Assembly: GCA_963819685.1 (NCBI GenBank) | Contig: CAWFXI010000011.1 | Location: 62,001 to 126,000, forward strand | Length of the DNA stretch: 64,000 nucleotides | Direction: 5' to 3' | Source of the DNA: CAIUGU01 sp963819685 | Lineage (GTDB): Bacteria > Pseudomonadota > Gammaproteobacteria > Steroidobacterales > Steroidobacteraceae | Shown: piece by piece, positions 56,257 through 64,000 of the stretch | Layout: each line of letters opens with the position of its first letter | Numbering within the stretch: the stretch's first letter is position 1 | Made by a program: the position numbers and the translations under genes | The notes under the pieces: generated by a model | The model's input: the letters and a program-made list of their open reading frames with translations, nothing else | The model's database searches: none | What the model was told of the DNA's origin: nothing

Positions 56257-57183
56257 CTAGGCCGGCACGCCGATAACGATATTGCCGACGTATCCTGCCG
56301 CAATGCTGCCGGTCAACACCGGCGTCATTGCGGTAATTTGCGCCGCGGTATTGTTCCCGAAGACGTTATCGTTGCCCGTCGTCACGCTCGCAAGGTTGGT
56401 CACGCTGGTCGCATAACCCGAAGCGCCGCTGTAAACGCTGCTGCAGACATCGCGAGGCAGGGCCATCTGGGAAGTAAGCACCTTGTTCGTATAGAGCGTT
56501 GCAAGCGAGAGCGTCGGATACACCTCGAAATGAATGTGCGGATAGCGGCCTGAATAGCAGCCGGGGAAGATCGTCTGGAAGGTGACGAGTCCACTGGCAT
56601 CTGTCACCTGCACGCCTCTCAGGAAGTTCTGATCCTGAACCGACGGGGAGTACAGCGAGTAGGCGCCTTCGCGCGTGCAGTGCCAAAGATAAATTGCGTA
56701 GCCAGCGAGCGGCGCACAGAGGTTGTTCGAGTTCAGTACCGTCAGCGTCAAGGTCAGCGGCACGCCGCCAGCCACTCCAATGAAGCCGCCGAAGCTGCTG
56801 CGAATGTCGTTACGGACGATGCCGCTCTCCACCAGTACATTGGAGGCAGCCCCATTCACGGTGTTTGAGCCATCCGACGGATACGGTCCTGCCGTTTCTT
56901 CCGGATCGGCAATACAAGTGCCGTTTGTGGACGTTCCTGAGGAACCGCCACTGGAGCCGGTTGAACCAGTTGTTGTCATTGTCCCGCCCGCTGCAGTCGT
57001 GTTTGTCGATGAGGCTCCGCTCCCCTCACTACCACCACCGCAACCCGCCATCAATGCAACAGCACTTCCGGAAAGCATCCATCCGAGAACGCGCCGTCGC
57101 TCCCGAAGTGCTGCCATCTGTTCAAGGTCGTAAGCAAGTCCACGATCGTGTTCGTCGTGGACGTCGGTTGACACCATTTTCAT
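56257..57183 (-). CDS. Intradiol ring-cleavage dioxygenase-like lipoprotein
   Basis: ATG 57183 (MKMVSTDVHDEHDRG) follows GGAG at a distance. The 308-residue protein carries a twin-arginine-like basic stretch (RERRRVLGWMLSG) and a lipobox ending ALMAGC at about residue 45, then a Gly/Ser/Thr-rich spacer. The dioxygenase domain starts at CIADPEETAGPYPSDG. The expected non-heme Fe(III) ligands are present: Tyr in REGAYSLY, Tyr in GCYSGRY and two His in PHIHFEV. Canonical relatives cleave catechols in the cytosol, so this is an unusual envelope-anchored form; its substrate is unknown. Confidence 0.83.
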   Translation of the reverse strand: MKMVSTDVHDEHDRGLAYDLEQMAALRERRRVLGWMLSGSAVALMAGCGGGSEGSGASSTNTTAAGGTMTTTGSTGSSGGSSGTSTNGTCIADPEETAGPYPSDGSNTVNGAASNVLVESGIVRNDIRSSFGGFIGVAGGVPLTLTLTVLNSNNLCAPLAGYAIYLWHCTREGAYSLYSPSVQDQNFLRGVQVTDASGLVTFQTIFPGCYSGRYPHIHFEVYPTLSLATLYTNKVLTSQMALPRDVCSSVYSGASGYATSVTNLASVTTGNDNVFGNNTAAQITAMTPVLTGSIAAGYVGNIVIGVPA

Positions 57184-57541
57184 GATCGAGTTGCGCTCCA
57201 AAGCCAGCACCCGCCGATCATGTTGAATGACAGCATTCGTGAATGCTGTAAATAAATGTAACGCGCCCGGGAACCCGGCTCCATGGTAAGTCATTCAAAA
57301 TGCCCCCGCACTGCCGGCCTGTAGACAGACGGTTCACTCTTCGGGTCCTTTGATCACGTCGATTCCCGCATGCAGCCCCATCACACCGGCAATCAGATAG
57401 CGGTTGAGCGGATTGGTGCTGAGCAGACTCGCAGGCAGACAAGATCTGCCCGGTGTGGCTGCGACTTCGATTTGAACTAACAGTCTGGATGTGGACGTCG
57501 GACTACGTCTAAGGTATTCGGGGCGATTGGGCTCCCTCCCC
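57184..57541. other. Intergenic region with a coding-like fragment
   Basis: On the minus strand an open frame ends at TGA 57334-57336 and reads LSTNPLNRYLIAGVMGLHAGIDVIKGPEE over its last 29 codons; upstream it stays open to the beta-propeller stop without a clear start. The tail looks like a real protein end and may be a gene remnant. The rest (57184-57333) carries no signal I recognise. Confidence 0.35.
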
Positions 57542-58516
57542 TCACAAAGGTACCCATGCCAGCCCGTCCGGCTCCCGGCCGGTAGCGATTTTTGCCGTCA
57601 CTGCCAGTGTCTTCATGTCGATGACAGCGACACGGTCGTCACCCGACAAAGCAACATAGGCGCGAGCACCATCGGGCGTGATGAGGATACCGGTGGGGCG
57701 ACTGCCGACAGCGAGTCGCACCCGTTCGGTTCGTGCTCGCGCATCCAGCACGATCAGCTCGCCACCTGCAAAGTCAGAGACGAGCACCAGCCGCCCGTCG
57801 GGCGTGAATTTCAACCGGTTCGAACGTCGTGTCCGCGCGTCGAAGGTTGCGACGACTTTCTTCGCTGCGGTATCGATGATTGAGATCCCGCCATCCCTGG
57901 AGTGTGCCGTCCACAACTCACGTCCATCGGGGGAAAGGTCGAGTCCTTCGGGTCCGGCACCGACACGTACGATCGTTTGCTGCCACGGGCCACTCGCCGC
58001 GCGTTCGATGATGCTGATGCTGCTGGAACCTATATTGGCTGCATACAGCGTCGCACCATCGCGACTCGCAATGACCATGTGCGTGACATCCTGTCCGGTA
58101 GCGAATGTCCAATCGACGGCTGCTGTCTCTGAGTCGAGACGGCCAACAACCCCTGCGCCTTCTGCAGTGAAGTACACCGCACCACCGGATACGGCAAGAC
58201 CATGAGGCCGCCGCAATGATCCGAGATCAATGCGACTCTCCTTCACCGCTGCCAGATTGATGACAGAAAGCGAATTTCCCGCGATCGGTCCGCCATAGTT
58301 GCTTACATATGCCGAGCGCCCATCGCGGGAAACTTCAATCTCATGAGGTCCATCACCCGTGGGCACGCGATGAGTCACCTGGCCAGTCCCCGGATCCACG
58401 ACCGCCAGCACCGCTTCGCTCTTGTTGAGCACCAGCAGCGCCGGCCGAGGTATCACCGGTTGGGCAATGACCAGTGGTGAGACGATCAGGAGCAGACCGG
58501 CAAGTGCGATACGCAT
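57542..58516 (-). CDS. Exported YVTN/NHL-type beta-propeller protein
   Basis: ATG 58516 (MRIALAGLLLIVSPLVIA) gives a signal peptide; the frame is open to 58567. The 324-residue product contains seven propeller-like repeats of about 40-45 residues, seen as VVDPGTGQVTHRVPTGDGPHEIEVSRDGRSAYVSNY, GADGLDLSPDGRELW and TPDGARAYVALSGDDRVAVIDM patterns. Such secreted propellers bind proteins or act as quinoprotein-like scaffolds; catalysis is not shown. No clear partner gene. Confidence 0.8.
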   Translation of the reverse strand: MRIALAGLLLIVSPLVIAQPVIPRPALLVLNKSEAVLAVVDPGTGQVTHRVPTGDGPHEIEVSRDGRSAYVSNYGGPIAGNSLSVINLAAVKESRIDLGSLRRPHGLAVSGGAVYFTAEGAGVVGRLDSETAAVDWTFATGQDVTHMVIASRDGATLYAANIGSSSISIIERAASGPWQQTIVRVGAGPEGLDLSPDGRELWTAHSRDGGISIIDTAAKKVVATFDARTRRSNRLKFTPDGRLVLVSDFAGGELIVLDARARTERVRLAVGSRPTGILITPDGARAYVALSGDDRVAVIDMKTLAVTAKIATGREPDGLAWVPL

Positions 58517-58780
58517 GGAAGTGCCTCTGGTGGGCCAGCGGACAAGTTCAGGAAGCTCCGTGGTCAATGTATACCCTGTAGATCGAGTTCGACACCCGAA
58601 AGTCAGCTGCTGGAGTCATCGTTTGCTCCGTGCGACAGGGGCTTGTTACCTGCTGACCACGAGAGGAAGATGCTCACGAAAGCAACTGCCTCAGCATGCA
58701 GTCTGCCAGGGTCGAGGCATATCCACGCCCGTCTTTGCTCCAGAGTTCGGCGGGCATTGCGTGCAAACGAGGGGGTATGT

Positions 58781-59590
58781 ATGGCACCGGAAACTCGAGC
58801 CGCTTGGGCTTGGCGAGCTTTTCTATGGACACTGCTTCTGACTGCCGGCATTCCGGGAGAGATTGGTGCCCAGACAAATCCGGCACAGCCCGCTCAAGCC
58901 GATCAGGGATTAATCAGGGTCATAGAGATCAGCGTGCGACCCGGTGCGCTGGCTGAGTGGACAAAGCTGCAACACGATGAGCTGATTCCGGCCCAGCGCG
59001 CGGGAGGATTACCGTGGGTGGATGTCTGGCGCACCGCAGGCGCAGGCGATCCCTACTTCCGGTCTATCGTTGTCCCGCTCGGCAGCCTGGAGGATCTCGA
59101 TGGCGTCAGTCCGTTCGAGAAAGCGCTCGGGCCGAAGAAGGCAGCCGCGCTACTTGAACGCCATCGGAGTCTGATCACCGGCATCAGGACGCGGATTGTG
59201 CAGCCGCGGCCGGATCTCAGTTATGGAACGCGGGCCACCGTACCCAACGTAGGGGTGCTGAGCGTCGTCACTGTCGCCGAAGCGCGGGCGCAGGAGTTCG
59301 AGAAACGCCTCCAGTCCAGCGTGGTTCGAGAGGTGCGTGACGCCAACGTGGCCAATTTCAGCGTCAGTCAGATTCTCTACGGAGGCGAAGGACACCAGTA
59401 TTTCGTGCTGATGTACTACGAGAACTTCAAGGCGCTCGCAGGCGGTCACGGCGATCCCGTCAAACTGGTGCAGGGTTCGGATGGGGTGTCGCGACTGGCT
59501 GAAGAACCCAACTCCCCGATCATTCGTGTCGACAGAACGATACTTCAGTATGACAGCCGGCTGAGTTCCGGATCCCGGGGCGTGAACTGA
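58781..59590 (+). CDS. Secreted protein with two ferredoxin-like barrel repeats, unknown
   Basis: ATG 58781 follows GAGGGGG and gives MAPETRAAWAWRAFLWTLLLTAGIPGEIGAQ, a signal peptide. The mature part (about 240 residues) shows two similar beta-alpha units: IRVIEISVRPGALAEWTKLQHDEL and VGVLSVVTVAEARAQEFEKRL, a dimeric alpha/beta-barrel look. No metal or active-site motif is seen and no family is named. Located after the divergent propeller gene. Confidence 0.65.
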   Translation: MAPETRAAWAWRAFLWTLLLTAGIPGEIGAQTNPAQPAQADQGLIRVIEISVRPGALAEWTKLQHDELIPAQRAGGLPWVDVWRTAGAGDPYFRSIVVPLGSLEDLDGVSPFEKALGPKKAAALLERHRSLITGIRTRIVQPRPDLSYGTRATVPNVGVLSVVTVAEARAQEFEKRLQSSVVREVRDANVANFSVSQILYGGEGHQYFVLMYYENFKALAGGHGDPVKLVQGSDGVSRLAEEPNSPIIRVDRTILQYDSRLSSGSRGVN

Positions 59591-59616
59591 CAAGCGAACG
59601 TCATGACCGAACGCAG

Positions 59617-59814
59617 CTATGACGCTGAGCGTCGCCTAGGGTCGCGACGATACAGTTCCGAATTGCACGACTCCCTCAGGTTTCTGGCCGTCTTCCATGC
59701 AAGACCCCCTGCAGTAACGCGGGCGAGCTGGTCGTCAGCGTGCCGGATGGTTGCGCGGAGTTCTTCTTCGTTCATGTCGCGAAGCAGTTTCCGGGCCGGT
59801 GCAGGTGTATCCAT
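59617..59814 (-). CDS. Possible small helical protein, 65 residues
   Basis: ATG 59814 (MDTPAPARKLLRDMNEEELR) gives a helical, charged 65-residue product (TIRHADDQLARVTAGGLAWKTARNL). Composition is plausible for a small gene, but no ribosome-binding site is evident and a longer open frame reaches 59916. It overlaps no other gene and faces the P-loop kinase gene. Uncertain. Confidence 0.35.
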   Translation of the reverse strand: MDTPAPARKLLRDMNEEELRATIRHADDQLARVTAGGLAWKTARNLRESCNSELYRRDPRRRSAS

Positions 59815-59952
59815 GCCGCGCACTATACAGAGTCCAGCGGCCAAATCCCGGCTGCTGAGGGCAGGTGCTGCATTCCGGTTTCGAGCGCCTTCAACTATCC
59901 TTTTCGCTTCTGGCACTGTTTCAGAGCAATATCGCCTATTCCAGCTACTTCC

Positions 59953-60429
59953 ATGCGCATCGCCATTCTGGGCAATTCAGGTTCAGGTAAATCGACGCTG
60001 GCAAGACGCCTTTCGAACGATGGCTCAATCGCCACGCTGGACCTCGACACAATCTACTGGGAACCCGGCCAGATTGCCGTCGAACGTGCGATCGCCACCG
60101 TCCTTCACGACCTCGACACGTTCTGCACCCGCAATGACTCCTGGATCATCGAAGGTTGCTACGGCTCACTCATCGAGCATGCCCTCCGCTTCTCTCCCGA
60201 ACTGATCTTCCTGGATCCCGGCAAGGATGCCTGCCTGGTGCATTGCCGTTCCCGACCCTGGGAACCTCACAAATACGTATCAAAGGAACAGCAGGATGCC
60301 GGACTCGAGTTCCTGTTCAAATGGGTCGACGACTATTACGACAGAGATGACGAGATGTCCTGGAAAGCCCATCGAGCCATCTATGACGCGTACGAGGACC
60401 GAAGCGGAATCGGCGCGAAGGAAGGCTGA
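59953..60429 (+). CDS. P-loop kinase/NTPase of the shikimate/adenylate kinase-like group
   Basis: ATG 59953 gives a 158-residue protein with MRIAILGNSGSGKSTLARRL at its start, a standard P-loop, followed by ATLDLDTIYWEP and WIIEGCYGSLIEHAL, the second acceptor-type Asp segment. These features fit small nucleotide or carbohydrate kinases similar to the topology-modulation protein FlaR. It has no signal peptide. Substrate unknown. No good ribosome-binding site is visible (only a weak CTTCC upstream). Confidence 0.75.
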   Translation: MRIAILGNSGSGKSTLARRLSNDGSIATLDLDTIYWEPGQIAVERAIATVLHDLDTFCTRNDSWIIEGCYGSLIEHALRFSPELIFLDPGKDACLVHCRSRPWEPHKYVSKEQQDAGLEFLFKWVDDYYDRDDEMSWKAHRAIYDAYEDRSGIGAKEG

Positions 60430-60436
60430 AAACGAA

Positions 60437-60467
60437 AGAGCCCGAGGCGCAACGCGCCGCGGGCTCT
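60437..60467. terminator. Strong hairpin at the end of the tRNA-fMet trailer
   Basis: AGAGCCCG (60437-60444) and GGCGC (60446-60450) pair with GCGCC (60454-60458) and CGGGCTCT (60460-60467), 13 pairs with two single-base bulges. On the minus strand it is followed by TTTCGTTTTC, so it probably ends the tRNA transcript; the plus side follows the P-loop kinase gene but lacks a T-run. Confidence 0.65.
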
Positions 60468-60480
60468 ATCCAACTCTGAA

Positions 60481-60620
60481 AAATGGTAGCGGGGGTTTAC
60501 CCCTGCACAGATTGGCAACCTGCTCCGTATTGGGAGCAGGTTGCAATCAACTGAAGATGGTAGCGGGGGCCTGCCCCTGCACAATTGCAGCCTGTTCCGC
60601 ATCGGAACATGGCTGAACCG
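60481..60620 (-). ncRNA. tRNA-fMet trailer with two minihelix-like repeats and two hairpins
   Basis: In minus-strand order after the mature tRNA: a stem of about 10 pairs (60588-60616), repeat R2 (60555-60583), a perfect 12-base stem (60515-60526 with 60533-60544), then repeat R1 (60481-60509). R1 and R2 each fold into a short G-C stem and end in CCCCCGCTACCA, the 12-base 3' end of the tRNA. They have 29 positions in common with few differences, and the base pair next to the loop is C-G in R2 and U-A in R1. This is described as a conserved structure of unknown role. Confidence 0.6.
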
Positions 60621-60624
60621 AAAA

Positions 60625-60701
<77 letters not shown>

Positions 60702-60714
60702 ACAGAGGTCGCGC

Positions 60715-60743
60715 ATTCTACGAGGCGCGTCCCGGCAATACAA
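60715..60743 (-). promoter_or_regulatory. Promoter of tRNA-fMet
   Basis: On the minus strand TTGTAT (60738-60743) and TAGAAT (60715-60720) are spaced by 17 bases, followed by the GC-rich GCGCGACC. The -10 box and discriminator are nearly the same as at the rpsO promoter, consistent with shared growth-rate control. Confidence 0.8.
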
Positions 60744-60829
60744 GGCATGGATTGAGGCAGCCATGCTCAAGTCATAAACCCATGAGAAAATGGCGGAAAC
60801 CTTCACATCAGCATCTAAATCCAGGCCCC

Positions 60830-61198
60830 ATGAAAACTTCTGCGATCACGATTTACCACAATCCCGCGTGCGGAACTTCACGCCAGGTACTGGCGTTGAT
60901 CAGGGAAGCAGGTTACGAACCCACCGTCGTCGAGTACCTGAAAACAGGCTGGACCCGGCCCCAGCTCAAGGAATTGCTGGCCGCCATGTCGGCCAGGCCT
61001 CACGACGTTCTGCGGAAGAAGAACAGCCCGGCTGCCGAACTCGTGGCGGAACTGGGGTTGCTCAGGGAAGGCACGACGGACAAGGAAATCCTGGATGCAA
61101 TGCTGGCGCATCCCATTCTTGTCGAGCGCCCGATTGTCGTCAGCCCGCAGGGAACGAAACTCGCGCGACCTGCAGAAACGGTGCTGAGCCTGCTATAA
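60830..61198 (+). CDS. arsC: Arsenate reductase (glutaredoxin) ArsC-like protein
   Basis: ATG 60830 starts MKTSAITIYHNPACGTSRQVL; the longer open frame from 60665 runs over the tRNA region and is not credible. The 122-residue product has the catalytic Cys in NPACGTSR (residue 13), PTVVEYLKTGWTRPQLKELL, LRKKNSPAAELV and the cis-Pro region HPILVERPIVV. It would reduce arsenate to arsenite with glutaredoxin or glutathione. No arsR or arsB lies nearby, so Spx/YffB-like roles are an alternative. Confidence 0.85.
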   Translation: MKTSAITIYHNPACGTSRQVLALIREAGYEPTVVEYLKTGWTRPQLKELLAAMSARPHDVLRKKNSPAAELVAELGLLREGTTDKEILDAMLAHPILVERPIVVSPQGTKLARPAETVLSLL

Positions 61199-61245
61199 GA
61201 AGTCCGTATAATCAATTACTTATACGTCTTTATTAATGTAATAAA

Positions 61246-62691
61246 TTACTGCAATACCCGGATACACAGGTCGAGCAGCACGCTCGGAAACACACCGAGC
61301 GCAAGCACCGCGAGCCCATTGGCGCTCAACACCAGCCGCATCGAGCCGCCCGCCTCGATCGCGCCGAGATCCGTGGGTTCATCGAAGTACATCAGCTTGA
61401 TGACGCGCAGGTAGTAGAACGCGCCGATCACCGAGAAGAACACCGCGACGCCGGCGAGCCATGTGTAGCCGACATCGACCACTGCACCGATCACTGCGAT
61501 CTTCGCCCAGAAGCCAACGAACGGCGGCACGCCTGCCATGCTGAACATCAGCATGAGCATCATCAGAGCGAACCAGGGACTCTTGCGACCGAGACCTTTG
61601 AAGTCTTCCAGCCGATCGCTCTCGAAACCTTCGCGGGACAGCAGCAGGATCATGCCGAAGCCGCCGAGCGCCATGATCACGTAGGCGAGCGTGTAATACA
61701 TCGCTGCCTGATAGCCGCCTGTGGTTCCAGCGAGGATGCCGAGCAGGATGAAACCCACATGCGAAATCGTCGAATACGCCAGCATGCGCTTCAGGTTCGT
61801 CTGCGATATCGCAACGATATTGCCGATGGCCATGGACAGCACCGACAACAGCACCAGCATGTCCTGCCAGCCACCGACCATACCGCCCAGCCCTTCCGCA
61901 AGCACGCGGATGGCAAGTGCAAAGGATGCGATCTTCGGTGCCGATCCAATCAGGAGCGTCACGGGCGTCGGTGCACCGTGATACACGTCGGGCAACCACA
62001 TATGAAACGGCACTGCGCCGAACTTGAACGCCACGCCGACGACGATAAACGCCAGGCCGAAGATCAGGCCCAGCTGTGAAGCACCGACTTCATTGACGCC
62101 CACAGCGATTTCATCGAGCTGCAGCGATCCGGTGATGCCATAAACCATGGAGATGCCGTAGAGCAGCGTTCCGGATGCAATGGCACCCAGCACGAAGTAC
62201 TTCATGGCCGATTCAGCGGCGACGCCGGAATCCCGATCGAACGCCACCAGCGCATATAACGACAGCGACAGCAGTTCGACACCGAGATAAATGGTCAGCA
62301 GGCTGCCCGCAGTGATCATCACCATGATGCCGAGCATTGCAAACAGCGAGAGCACATAGAACTCGCCCTTGGCCAGCCCGCGCCTGGCGAGATAGTCACG
62401 CGAATAGATGAACGAAACTGCGACCGCGCCATACGTGAACAGCTTCAGCACATCACCCATTGGATCGGCCACGAACATGCCACTGAAGGCCAGCACCCGC
62501 CCCTGCACACCGTGTGTCAGCGTGACGTAAGCAGCACCCACCAGCGTCAGCAGCGACAGCGTAAAGGTCAGCCAGCGCTGTTTTTCGCCGAAGAACACGT
62601 CAGCCAGCAGCACCACGCACGTAGCTGCCAGCACGAAGATCTCGGCCCAGGCAGGGGCGAGATCGGCGAAGGAAGTGATATCGGTAGGCAT
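61246..62691 (-). CDS. nuoN: NADH-quinone oxidoreductase subunit N
   Basis: A 481-residue antiporter-like subunit of complex I with about 14 membrane helices. Key proton-path residues are the Glu in LGVELLSLSLYALVAFDRDS and the Lys in AFKFGAVPFHMWLPDVYHGAPTPVT. The order nuoM-nuoN with 18 bases between them is the end of the nuo operon. It converges with the arsC-like gene, across a 47-base AT-rich gap that could hold a weak hairpin. Confidence 0.96.
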   Translation of the reverse strand: MPTDITSFADLAPAWAEIFVLAATCVVLLADVFFGEKQRWLTFTLSLLTLVGAAYVTLTHGVQGRVLAFSGMFVADPMGDVLKLFTYGAVAVSFIYSRDYLARRGLAKGEFYVLSLFAMLGIMVMITAGSLLTIYLGVELLSLSLYALVAFDRDSGVAAESAMKYFVLGAIASGTLLYGISMVYGITGSLQLDEIAVGVNEVGASQLGLIFGLAFIVVGVAFKFGAVPFHMWLPDVYHGAPTPVTLLIGSAPKIASFALAIRVLAEGLGGMVGGWQDMLVLLSVLSMAIGNIVAISQTNLKRMLAYSTISHVGFILLGILAGTTGGYQAAMYYTLAYVIMALGGFGMILLLSREGFESDRLEDFKGLGRKSPWFALMMLMLMFSMAGVPPFVGFWAKIAVIGAVVDVGYTWLAGVAVFFSVIGAFYYLRVIKLMYFDEPTDLGAIEAGGSMRLVLSANGLAVLALGVFPSVLLDLCIRVLQ

Positions 62692-62709
62692 ACGGTTACG
62701 CTTGGCGCA

Positions 62710-64000
62710 TTAGAGCTTGCTGATCATGATGTGCTGCACGAGGTTGGCCACCGTCGGTTGCAGGACTTCAAGCAATGGCGCAGGCCAGATGCCGAGCGCA
62801 AGAACAGCCACAGCCAGAATCGCGAGCACCAGGAACTCGCGCGCATTGAGATCCTTGAGCTCAGCGACATGGTGGTTGGCCACGGCGCCAAATATGACGC
62901 GCTTGACGAGCCACAGCGTGTACGCGGCGCCCAGGATCAACGTCATGGCCGCCAGGAACGCATACCAGAAGTCTGCTCGGAAGCTGGCAAGGATCACCAG
63001 GAACTCGCCGACAAACCCGGAGGTGCCCGGCAACCCGGCATTCGCCATCGCGAACAGCACCATGAAGGTGGCGAAGATCGGCATCGTATTCACGACGCCT
63101 CCATAGGCGCTGATCTCGCGGCTGTGCACGCGGTCATACATGACGCCCACGCACAGGAACATCGCTCCGGACACGAGGCCGTGCGAAATCATCTGCACCA
63201 TTGCCCCGTCGATGCCCATCGCCGCGCCCCGCAAGCCGCCTGACTTGGCGGCAATATCGAACACGAGGAACGAACCCAGCGTCACGAAGCCCATGTGTGC
63301 AATGGAGGAATACGCAATCAGCTTCTTCATGTCCTGCTGCACGAGCGCGACGAAGCCGATATACACCACGGCGACGAGGGAGGCGCCGATGATCAGCCAG
63401 GACAGCTCATTGCTGGCATCCGGCGCAATCGGCAGGCTGAAACGCAGGAAGCCATAGCCTCCCATCTTCAGCATGATCGCCGCCAGCACGACGGAGCCAC
63501 CCGTGGGCGCCTCCACGTGCGCGTCAGGCAACCAGGTGTGCACCGGCCACATCGGCACCTTGACGGCAAACGCCAGGGCAAACGCGACAAAAATCAGCGT
63601 CTGCTCCCGAATCCCGAGCGTCAGGTTCTGGAACACTGCGATCTCGTAGCTGCCGGTCTTCAGGTACATGTAGATCAGCGAGACCAGCATGAAGACGGAG
63701 CCCAGGAACGTATAAAGGAAGAACTTCAGGGTCGCGTACACCCGCCGTGGACCGCCCCAGATGCCGATGATGATGAACATCGGGATCAGCATCGCTTCCC
63801 AGTACACGTAGAACAGCAGCGCATCCAGCGCCGCAAAGACACCGACCATCAGTCCCTCGAGGATCAGAAACGCCGCAAAGTATTGCGACGGCTTCTTCTC
63901 GATCACCGTCCAGCCCGCAATGATGATCAGCGGCGTGATGAACGTGGTCAGGATCACGAGCGGCATCGAAATGCCATCCACGCCAAGGTAGTACCAGGCG
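62710..64000 (-). CDS. nuoM: NADH-quinone oxidoreductase subunit M, 5' end outside the window
   Basis: The open frame runs off the right edge (AWYYLGVDGISMPLV at the edge), so the N-terminus is missing and about 430 residues are seen. Complex I antiporter-like features are the Glu in FYVYWEAMLIPMFIIIG, the Lys in AFAVKVPMWPVHTWLPDAHVEAPTGGS and the Lys in QQDMKKLIAYSSIAHMGF. It pumps protons in the membrane arm. The upstream genes of the nuo operon must lie to the right. Confidence 0.96.
   Translation of the reverse strand, partial: AWYYLGVDGISMPLVILTTFITPLIIIAGWTVIEKKPSQYFAAFLILEGLMVGVFAALDALLFYVYWEAMLIPMFIIIGIWGGPRRVYATLKFFLYTFLGSVFMLVSLIYMYLKTGSYEIAVFQNLTLGIREQTLIFVAFALAFAVKVPMWPVHTWLPDAHVEAPTGGSVVLAAIMLKMGGYGFLRFSLPIAPDASNELSWLIIGASLVAVVYIGFVALVQQDMKKLIAYSSIAHMGFVTLGSFLVFDIAAKSGGLRGAAMGIDGAMVQMISHGLVSGAMFLCVGVMYDRVHSREISAYGGVVNTMPIFATFMVLFAMANAGLPGTSGFVGEFLVILASFRADFWYAFLAAMTLILGAAYTLWLVKRVIFGAVANHHVAELKDLNAREFLVLAILAVAVLALGIWPAPLLEVLQPTVANLVQHIMISKL

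Noticed and set aside
57218..57442. A 74-residue minus-strand open frame
   Set aside because: It runs through a different frame from the more protein-like fragment that ends at 57334 and has no start signal.

Overview
The window is GC-rich chromosomal DNA of a gammaproteobacterium. The evidence is the ZipA gene next to smc and ligA, the pabC-mltG-tmk-holB-pilZ order, the dksA-gluQ pair, and the rimP-nusA-infB-rbfA-truB-rpsO-pnp cluster. A genus cannot be fixed from sequence alone. No rRNA, CRISPR array, insertion sequence or prophage is visible.

Layout. 1-4720 (+): the end of pabB, then pabC, mltG, tmk, holB and a PilZ gene (folate precursor, wall and replication functions). 4743-7951 (-): a cyclic-nucleotide-binding/rhodanese fusion and a FadJ-type beta-oxidation gene, each broken by one extra base. 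8000-10512: an accessory patch with an EEP-family hydrolase, a TIR-like protein and two small unknown genes. 10834-15247 (+): two tandem c-heme lipoprotein genes that share nearly identical blocks around a diverged core. 15274-22480 (-): sodB, ligA, zipA, smc. 22735-25261 (+): a DksA with a long Lys/Ala/Pro tail, gluQ, phaR. 25360-34018 (-): the pnp/rpsO and truB-rbfA-infB-nusA-rimP translation cluster.

34319-45591 is metabolic and signalling: a TonB-dependent receptor divergent from a TctBAC-type carboxylate uptake operon, a cysteine-less glutaredoxin homologue, a frameshifted PQQ-type sugar dehydrogenase, a DUF4159 protein and a GGDEF/EAL protein. 45844-52763 holds a small unknown gene, an MFS exporter and a DUF1549/DUF1553 plus DUF1501 pair carrying several frameshifts. 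52882-60429 is an accessory catabolic and secreted set: dehydrogenase, amidohydrolase, MetE-like barrel, intradiol dioxygenase-like lipoprotein, beta-propeller, secreted protein and a P-loop kinase. The end carries tRNA-fMet, an ArsC-like reductase, nuoN and part of nuoM.

The least explained signals are non-coding. One is a run of five adjacent hairpins at 41712-41868, with a related hairpin at 8810-8829. The other is the trailer of tRNA-fMet, which contains two miniature acceptor-stem-like hairpins ending in the tRNA 3' sequence and differing by a compensatory base pair. Every frameshift found here is resolved by a net +1 insertion (about a dozen). That pattern fits insertion-type sequencing error better than gene decay, so the affected genes may be intact in the organism.
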